From: an uncultured Lachnospiraceae bacterium
GTDB lineage: Bacteria > Bacillota > Clostridia > Lachnospirales > Lachnospiraceae
Reading direction: 5' to 3'
NCBI GenBank assembly: GCA_947003375.1
Contig: CAMQOJ010000273.1
Coordinates: 1-6,107, forward strand
DNA: 6,107 nt
Below are positions 1-4,332 of this stretch, piece by piece. A program made the translations under genes and the position numbers. The notes below the pieces were generated by a model. The model had not been told where the DNA came from. It ran no database searches and worked only from the letters and a program-made list of their open reading frames with translations. The first letter of the stretch is position 1. Each line of letters opens with the position of its first letter.

Positions 1-936
1 GACACACATGACATCCGAATCGCAGTGGCGGATATCGGCGGCACCTGCATCAAATCCGGCATATGGGAGAACGGCGAGATTCATGAGATACGGGAGACTC
101 CCACCGAGGCCCGTCTGGGCGGAGCCCATGTCATGGGACGGGTGGAGGAGATTCTGGAGGGGTATCATGATTTCCAGGCCATCGGCATCAGCAGCGCCGG
201 TCAGGTAGATACGGAAAAAGGCTCCATCCTGTACGCAAACGAGAACATCCCCGGCTATACCGGCACAAACATCCGGGAAATCCTGGAGGCCAGATTCCAA
301 GTCCCCGTCAGCGTGCAGAACGATGTGAACAGCGCTGCCGCCGGGGAGGCTCATTACGGCGCCGGGCGGGGACACGCGAATTTCCTGTGCCTCACATACG
401 GCACAGGCGTGGGCGGCGCTATCGTCACGGGCGGCCAGGTCTACCTGGGCGCCGGATTCTCCGCCGGGGAATTCGGCGGCATCATAGTCCACCCGGAGGA
501 CAGGGACCCCAAACGGGACATGTTCAGCGGATGCTATGAGAGGTATGCCTCCACTACCGCTCTGGTGCAGAGCGTCAGCTCCCGTTTTCCGGAGCTCCAC
601 AACGGACGGGAGATTTTTGCCCATCTGGAGGACGATGGAGTGCGGGCGCTGGTGGATTGGTGGATCGACGAAATCACCTATGGCCTCATCAGCCTCGTCC
701 ATATCTTCAACCCTTCCCTGATTGTCCTGGGCGGCGGCGTCATGGAGCAGGAATATGTCATCACACAGGTGCGGCAGCGGCTGCAGGGGCAGCTCATCCC
801 CTCCTTCCTGAACGTGGAGGTCGTGCCCGCCGAACTGGGAAATCTGGCGGGAATGCTGGGCGCGGCTGAGGGCGCGCGCAAAGTTTATCAAAGCCCTCCT
901 ACAGCCGGCCCCGTACATAACGGTCCGGCAGTTTAG
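1..936 (+). CDS. nanK: ROK-family sugar kinase, probable N-acetylmannosamine kinase (5' partial)
   Basis: Probably phosphorylates N-acetylmannosamine to ManNAc-6-phosphate with ATP in the cytoplasm; the substrate is inferred from NanE directly downstream. The frame is open to the window edge. A GTG at 25 is a poor start because it would cut the first beta strand (IRIAVADIGGT), so the true start lies upstream. Numbering from the codon at nt 1 (311 residues visible): phosphate motif DIGGTCIK at 11-18; NDVNSAAAGEA with catalytic Asp108; glycine-rich GTGVGG at 134-139; sugar-site SAGEFGG at 154-160; GCYERYAS at 177-184; C-terminal FNPSLIVLGGGV. The usual ROK zinc site is mostly gone: the GH histidine is Gly160 and the CxCG pair is missing, leaving only the last Cys (178). 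Such zinc-free ROK kinases are known. The short Pro-rich tail is unusual. ROK family is near certain; NanK specificity is likely. A glucokinase or other hexosamine kinase is the alternative. Confidence 0.88.
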   Translation, partial: DTHDIRIAVADIGGTCIKSGIWENGEIHEIRETPTEARLGGAHVMGRVEEILEGYHDFQAIGISSAGQVDTEKGSILYANENIPGYTGTNIREILEARFQVPVSVQNDVNSAAAGEAHYGAGRGHANFLCLTYGTGVGGAIVTGGQVYLGAGFSAGEFGGIIVHPEDRDPKRDMFSGCYERYASTTALVQSVSSRFPELHNGREIFAHLEDDGVRALVDWWIDEITYGLISLVHIFNPSLIVLGGGVMEQEYVITQVRQRLQGQLIPSFLNVEVVPAELGNLAGMLGAAEGARKVYQSPPTAGPVHNGPAV

Positions 937-1003
937 CCGAGGCAACGGGATAGTTATGCAGGTTTTGAGGACTTTTACAGCAATCGAAAGGAGCACATCT
1001 GAA
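937..1003 (+). promoter_or_regulatory. nanK-nanE spacer with nanE ribosome binding site
   Basis: This is a short spacer between two same-strand genes with no convincing promoter or terminator, which fits co-transcription. AAAGGAG at 987-993 is a strong Shine-Dalgarno sequence 10 nt before the ATG at 1004. It decides the nanE start. An in-frame ATG at 956 would add 16 residues unlike the family's N-terminus and has no comparable Shine-Dalgarno, so it was not used. Confidence 0.8.
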
Positions 1004-1693
1004 ATGGAAAACAAGAGAATCGAACAACTGCAGGGAAAGCTGATCGTATCCTGCCAGGCCCTTCCCCATGAGCCTTTGCACTCCTCCTTCATCATGGGCA
1101 GGATGGCCCTGGCCGCCAGAGAGGGCGGCGCGCTGGGCATCCGGGCCAACACGAAGGAGGATATCCGGGAGATCCAGTCCCAGGTGGACCTGCCTGTAAT
1201 CGGCATCGTAAAGAGGGATTATGAAGACAGCAAGATATACATAACCCCCACCATGCGGGAGGTGCAGGAGCTGATGGAGGTGAAGCCGGAAATCATCGCC
1301 CTGGACGCCACCAGCGCCCTCCGGCCCGGGGGGCTTACCCTGGACGATTTCTTCCGGCAGCTGAAGGAGACCTATCCGGATCAGCTGTGGATGGCGGACT
1401 GCTCCACGGTGGAGGAAGCCCTCCACGCCGACGAGCTGGGCTTCGATTTCATCGGGACTACGCTTGTGGGTTATACGGAGCAGAGCAAAGGGGACAAAAT
1501 CGAATCCAACGACTTTGAAATCCTGCGGAAAATCATCGCCTCCGCAAAGCACCGCGTCATCGCGGAGGGCAATATCGATACGCCGGAAAAGGTCAGGCGC
1601 GTCATCGACCTGGGCGCGTTCAGCGTGGTGGTGGGCTCCATCATCACAAGGCCCCAGCTCATCACGAAGCGCTTCGCGCAGGCTCTGGACTGA
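1004..1693 (+). CDS. nanE: N-acetylmannosamine-6-phosphate 2-epimerase NanE
   Basis: Converts ManNAc-6-phosphate to GlcNAc-6-phosphate in the cytoplasm, the step that feeds sialic-acid carbon into amino-sugar catabolism (then NagA and NagB). The protein has 229 residues, the usual length for this (beta/alpha)8-barrel family. Visible family blocks in order: LIVSCQALPHEPLH (13-26), GALGIRANT (42-50), VIGIVKRDY (65-73), IALDATSALRP (98-108), MADCSTVEEA (130-139), LGFDFIGTTLVGYT (145-158), IAEGNIDTPEKV (186-197) and VVVGSIITRP (208-217). By motif, Lys70 and Glu188 match the catalytic Lys and Glu described for clostridial NanE; both are present, so the enzyme should be active. It lies 67 nt after the ROK kinase on the same strand, which is the substrate-product order expected of a nan operon. 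The start is set by AAAGGAG 10 nt upstream. Nothing looks broken. Confidence 0.95.
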   Translation: MENKRIEQLQGKLIVSCQALPHEPLHSSFIMGRMALAAREGGALGIRANTKEDIREIQSQVDLPVIGIVKRDYEDSKIYITPTMREVQELMEVKPEIIALDATSALRPGGLTLDDFFRQLKETYPDQLWMADCSTVEEALHADELGFDFIGTTLVGYTEQSKGDKIESNDFEILRKIIASAKHRVIAEGNIDTPEKVRRVIDLGAFSVVVGSIITRPQLITKRFAQALD

Positions 1694-1890
1694 CGGGCCC
1701 TTACGGGCATTACCATCATTACTATAAACGTCCCTATGCCATTCCGTATCGCGAAGTCCAAACCGCAGGGAGGTGTGCTGCCTTGCGGTTCGGCGGGACT
1801 GCCGTATGTGAAGCATTGGGATGCATGGGAGTTCAGAATACACTGCCGGTCTGCCGCAAAAGGCAGGAATCCGGCCTGTAAAGGAGAGAT
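1694..1890 (+). other. 197-nt nanE-esterase gap with several small hairpins
   Basis: No gene was found. Possible stems in order: GCCC/GGGC at 1697-1700 and 1705-1708 (no T-run after it, so a poor terminator); CCGCA/TGCGG at 1763-1767 and 1784-1788 with an imperfect inner helix; CGGC/GCCG at 1791-1794 and 1801-1804; GCAT/ATGC at 1813-1816 and 1821-1824; CTGCC/GGCAG at 1851-1855 and 1862-1866 flanked by CCGG on both sides. CTGCCG occurs three times (1799, 1843, 1851). A TATAAA at 1723-1728 could be a -10 box, but no good -35 precedes it. The nanE frame stays open after its stop, yet the translation resembles nothing I recognise. The gap may be a structured leader, a dispersed intergenic repeat, or simply spacer. 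Confidence 0.4.
1880..1887 (+). promoter_or_regulatory. Ribosome binding site of the SGNH/GDSL esterase
   Basis: AAAGGAGA lies immediately before the ATG at 1891, with 4 nt between GGAG and the start codon. It is a strong, close Shine-Dalgarno that fixes the start. The 3' arm of the last hairpin in the gap (GGCAG, and CCGG at 1871-1874) ends only a few bases upstream, so that structure could affect ribosome access; this is inference. Confidence 0.8.
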
Positions 1891-2541
1891 ATGGACAATA
1901 CAGCGAAAACGATCGTATGCTTCGGCGATTCCAATACCCACGGTTACAATTCCTCCAACATGGGCCGTTTCACGGAAAAGGAACGCTGGCCCTGTCTGCT
2001 GGCAGACCTGCTGGGCCCGGCCTATCTGGTCCGGGAGGAGGGCTTAAGCGGCAGGACCACTTCCTTCGAGGATCCCCTCTTTGAAGGCCTGAGCGGTTTT
2101 GCGGCCATCCACCCCTGTCTCATGACCCATGAGCCCGTAGATCTGCTCATCATCATGCTGGGCACCAATGACGTGAAGCAGCGCTTCGCCGCCACCCCGG
2201 CCAACATCGCCAAGGGGCTGGAGCGGCTGGTGACGAAGGCCATCCACACCGCGGAGGCCTGGCGCGGCAAAGCCAATATCCTCGTCATCGCGCCGCCTCC
2301 CATCGAGGAGGGCTATAAGGGGACGCAGATTCAGGGAGAGATGGGCATAGACTGTGTGGAAAAGTCTCAGGCCATCATCCCCCTTTTCCGGGAAGTAGCC
2401 GAGAGGCTGGGCTGCCATTTCCTGGAAGCCGCTTCCATTCCCGGCATGGGGATGTATCCCTATGACTATATGCACTTAAGCCTGGACAGCCACAGGCTGC
2501 TGGCCGAGAAGCTGGCGGAGCTTATTCCGGGCATCTGCTGA
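1891..2541 (+). CDS. SGNH/GDSL-family esterase (cytoplasmic; possible sialate O-acetylesterase)
   Basis: A 216-residue serine hydrolase of the SGNH/GDSL superfamily. Block I is CFGDSNTHG with nucleophile Ser14; block II GLSGRTT carries the oxyanion Gly54; block III LGTNDV carries Asn93; block V YDYMHLS gives Asp192 and His195. All four SGNH residues and the catalytic Asp are present, so it should be active on an acyl or acetyl ester. There is no signal peptide or membrane segment, so it should act in the cytoplasm. Relatives include small arylesterases and acyltransferases. It lies downstream of nanK and nanE on the same strand, and I recall GDSL esterases in clostridial nan clusters (for example Ruminococcus gnavus). 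That suggests O-acetyl removal from sialic acid or another amino sugar. The family call is firm; the substrate is inference from context. The nanE gap leaves open separate transcription. Confidence 0.9.
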   Translation: MDNTAKTIVCFGDSNTHGYNSSNMGRFTEKERWPCLLADLLGPAYLVREEGLSGRTTSFEDPLFEGLSGFAAIHPCLMTHEPVDLLIIMLGTNDVKQRFAATPANIAKGLERLVTKAIHTAEAWRGKANILVIAPPPIEEGYKGTQIQGEMGIDCVEKSQAIIPLFREVAERLGCHFLEAASIPGMGMYPYDYMHLSLDSHRLLAEKLAELIPGIC

Positions 2542-2573
2542 ACAGTGCCCCCCTGAACTCGTCTCTGAAAACC

Positions 2574-2637
2574 GAAAGCTACGCGGGATGCCGCTCTGCC
2601 CGAGCAAGGGCGACATCCCGCGCAGCAAAAAGCTTTC
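2574..2637. terminator. Nested inverted repeat between convergent genes, probable bidirectional terminator
   Basis: The inner arms CGCGGGATG (2582-2590) and CATCCCGCG (2614-2622) are a perfect 9-bp inverted repeat. The outer arms GAAAGCT (2574-2580) and AGCTTTC (2631-2637) add 7 bp, separated from the inner arms by 1 and 8 nt. The 23-nt centre can form a further short hairpin (GCCC/GGGC or GCTC/GAGC). It lies between the esterase stop (2541) and the ATPase-nuclease stop (2644), where a shared terminator is expected. Neither strand has a clean T-run directly after the inner stem. The + strand continues into AGCTTTCCTCTCTTC and the - strand into TAGCTTTCGGTTTTC. Termination is therefore likely but not classic. 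A palindromic dispersed repeat is the alternative. Confidence 0.6.
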
Positions 2638-2643
2638 CTCTCT

Positions 2644-4242
2644 TCAGACCACCGCTTCTACGATTATTTGGTATCCAAAGCAGAGCTTTTTGACTCCGAC
2701 TTCTTTCTTTTTATTGAAGTTGAAGCTAATCATATATCCTTTGTCCAAATGATAATACTCCAAATATTCCTGCAGCTGCCTCTCTCCTCTCTTCTGGTAC
2801 TCTTCCCCATGCCATATCTTTAATTCTATCACATATTGTATCCCGCCATAGTCCACAATCACATCTGTGCGCTTTGCGTCCCTCGTCTGGGCTTCGATAT
2901 AATAATTCCCTGTCCCATTTATGATAGGCTTCAAGTACAGAAGGAATAACTTCCGACCATAGTCCTCAATGAATTTCCTGTCATTTTCACCATAAATATC
3001 TGTAAAGTGAACTACGAATCTTTCCAGCACAAAGTCCATATCAAGCTGCCCGTCCACAATGAACTGCGTTTTCTCCTGGTCAGCTATTTTATAGATTGCA
3101 CTTGTCAGCTCAGCCTCCGACAGGAAAAAATTATACAGGCGCATTTCAAAAATCCGATTCGCTATCTGTACGCGCCCATCCCTGTCCACAACATAGCCGA
3201 ACATCGTTGCCAGCTCTATATCTTTCGCGTCAGGGTTATATGCTATCTGTCTTCCCTGGAATAAAATCGCCTGCAGCATCTGCTTCATATCAGGGTATTC
3301 ATCAGTCTGCCGTATCAGGCTGTCGAACAGGGGCATCCTTTCCCGCAGCAGCCTCTTCACGGCTTCCGCGATTCCCTCTCTGGCCCATGTCCTTCCAGCA
3401 TCTTGAAAGCCCCTTTCCTCCGGCAGATCCTCATCCAATATCTTACAGATTGCGGAAACCAGATACGGATATCCCGATGTATAGCGATAGATTTCCTCAG
3501 CCACTGCAGCCACTTCCATTCCAGTACACTGGTCCTGCTCATACTCTCCCAGCATATCCGCTATCTGCTCCGCGGAAAACGACATCTCAATCCGGAATCT
3601 GGCAGCTATGTTCCATGGACTATTATATTGGTGCTCTTCATCGGACCTCAGCTTTAATTTCAGGTTTTTGATGTCATAGACCCCAGCCAGGATTACCGAA
3701 TGAAAAATCGGACTGACTTTCCTGGCAAGGTAGTATCCCCGAAGCTGCGCAAGGAAATCGATGAATACCTGATTGTTGCTTGCGCTGTCCACTTCGTCGA
3801 TCATCAGCACCACAGGGCGGGAGGATTCCCTGCACATCTCGCTCAGACAGACAAACAGTTCATCCAGATCCGCGCATGCGTCCTCTCTTCCGAAAGCCCG
3901 CAAGGGTTTCAACAGCTTTTCCCTTTCGTCCTCCTCCACATCTATATTGAGGAGGGCATCGATGACCTTTCGCACAAACCCCTTTGAAAACACAGTCTCA
4001 TTCCTGAATTTAGCCGTCCCCAGCAACTGGAAGTCCACAAACAGCACAATATATTGTGTCTTCAGATAATCCCGCAGCGCCCACAGTGTGGTCGTTTTTC
4101 CATATTGTCTGCCTCGGTTTATGACAAAGTAGCTGCCAGGATCCACATACTGGTCTTTTATCCTCCGCATCCTTTCTTCCAGCCTTACCATATAGTGGGA
4201 TTTTGGGCTGCACTGTCCTTCCGTATTGAACTTCCGTGCCAT
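2644..4242 (-). CDS. AAA-type ATPase fused to PD-(D/E)xK nuclease domain
   Basis: 532 residues, function unknown. The N-terminus KFNTEG.C.P..HYMV and P-loop INRGRQYGKTTT (41-52; Lys49, Thr50) are typical of a large family of AAA-like ATPases seen in clostridia and other gut bacteria. Walker B is VVLMIDEVD (144-152; Asp149, Glu150), and SVILAGVYD (182-190) is a sensor-like strand. A winged-helix-like middle (about 220-400) leads into a C-terminal nuclease domain: RTDVIVDYGGIQYVIELK places Asp460, Glu473 and Lys475 as a PD-(D/E)xK core, with the following helix GERQLQEYLE giving Gln489. This matches the layout of the AAA-ATPase-like plus PDDEXK_9 (DUF1703-type) proteins; which Pfam model fits best is uncertain. 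Both active sites look intact. No signal peptide or membrane segment. The gene is visibly more A+T-rich than its neighbours, convergent with the nan genes, and has its own promoter. Proposed roles for the family include defence or mobile-element functions; none is proven here. Confidence 0.87.
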   Translation of the reverse strand: MARKFNTEGQCSPKSHYMVRLEERMRRIKDQYVDPGSYFVINRGRQYGKTTTLWALRDYLKTQYIVLFVDFQLLGTAKFRNETVFSKGFVRKVIDALLNIDVEEDEREKLLKPLRAFGREDACADLDELFVCLSEMCRESSRPVVLMIDEVDSASNNQVFIDFLAQLRGYYLARKVSPIFHSVILAGVYDIKNLKLKLRSDEEHQYNSPWNIAARFRIEMSFSAEQIADMLGEYEQDQCTGMEVAAVAEEIYRYTSGYPYLVSAICKILDEDLPEERGFQDAGRTWAREGIAEAVKRLLRERMPLFDSLIRQTDEYPDMKQMLQAILFQGRQIAYNPDAKDIELATMFGYVVDRDGRVQIANRIFEMRLYNFFLSEAELTSAIYKIADQEKTQFIVDGQLDMDFVLERFVVHFTDIYGENDRKFIEDYGRKLFLLYLKPIINGTGNYYIEAQTRDAKRTDVIVDYGGIQYVIELKIWHGEEYQKRGERQLQEYLEYYHLDKGYMISFNFNKKKEVGVKKLCFGYQIIVEAVV

Positions 4243-4252
4243 ATCGCGCCGT

Positions 4253-4260
4253 CTCCTTTC
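4253..4260 (-). promoter_or_regulatory. Ribosome binding site of the ATPase-nuclease gene
   Basis: Read on the - strand this is GAAAGGAG, 10 nt before the ATG at 4242-4240. It supports the chosen start, which also gives the family's usual N-terminus (MARKFNTEG). Confidence 0.8.
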
Positions 4261-4278
4261 AACGCATCCAAGAAAGCT

Positions 4279-4295
4279 TAGTGGTCATGCCACTA
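4279..4295 (-). promoter_or_regulatory. 17-bp interrupted palindrome at the ATPase transcription start, candidate operator
   Basis: On the - strand, TAGTGG and CCACTA form perfect 6-bp arms around CATGA. The element begins at the last base of the -10 box and covers the expected +1 position (about 4288), where a bound repressor would block initiation. As RNA it could form a 6-bp stem followed by AGCTTTCTT, so a weak terminator for the upstream ABC gene is a second reading. The operator interpretation is inference from position and symmetry. Confidence 0.5.
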
Positions 4296-4323
4296 TTTTA
4301 GCATCACGGAGACATCTTGTAAA
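4295..4323 (-). promoter_or_regulatory. Sigma-A-type promoter for the ATPase-nuclease gene
   Basis: On the - strand the -35 box TTTACA (4323-4318) and -10 box TAAAAT (4300-4295) are separated by exactly 17 nt. The -10 is preceded by TGC, an extended -10 motif. The start codon is about 46 nt downstream of the expected transcription start. The promoter begins only about 10 nt beyond the ABC transporter stop codon, so the ATPase gene can be expressed independently of that gene. Confidence 0.75.
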
Positions 4324-4332
4324 GAAATTTGG

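Noticed and set aside
25..27. GTG as the start codon of the ROK kinase
   Set aside because: The frame is open upstream to the window edge and residues before the GTG (IRIA) form part of the conserved first beta strand.
1697..1708. GCCC-TTAC-GGGC hairpin just after nanE as a terminator
   Set aside because: The stem has only 4 bp and is followed by ATTACCATCATT rather than a T-run, so it is unlikely to terminate transcription.
899..1843. Long open frame on the - strand opposite nanE
   Set aside because: It lies opposite a clear NanE gene, its translation is rich in His, Arg and Asp with no family motif, and no good ribosome binding site was seen. It is a by-product of G+C-rich codon use.
1736..2047. 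Open + strand frame running from the nanE gap into the esterase gene
   Set aside because: It overlaps the esterase in another frame, has no Shine-Dalgarno before its ATG, and translates to a low-complexity Trp/Arg/Pro-rich sequence. The esterase frame has full catalytic motifs.
3096..3671. 191-codon open frame antisense to the ATPase-nuclease gene
   Set aside because: The translation is rich in Ser, Pro and His with no recognisable domain, while the opposite strand has Walker and nuclease motifs.
2629..4279. AAAGCTT at 2629-2635 and again at 4273-4279, flanking the ATPase gene like a target-site duplication
   Set aside because: The promoter at 4295-4323 lies outside the right copy, the motif is short and nearly self-complementary, and no transposase or terminal inverted repeat accompanies it. 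Probably chance.
2561..4313. GTCTC at 2561-2565 and GAGAC at 4309-4313 as possible terminal inverted repeats of an insertion
   Set aside because: Five bases are expected by chance at this distance, and the flanking bases do not extend the match.
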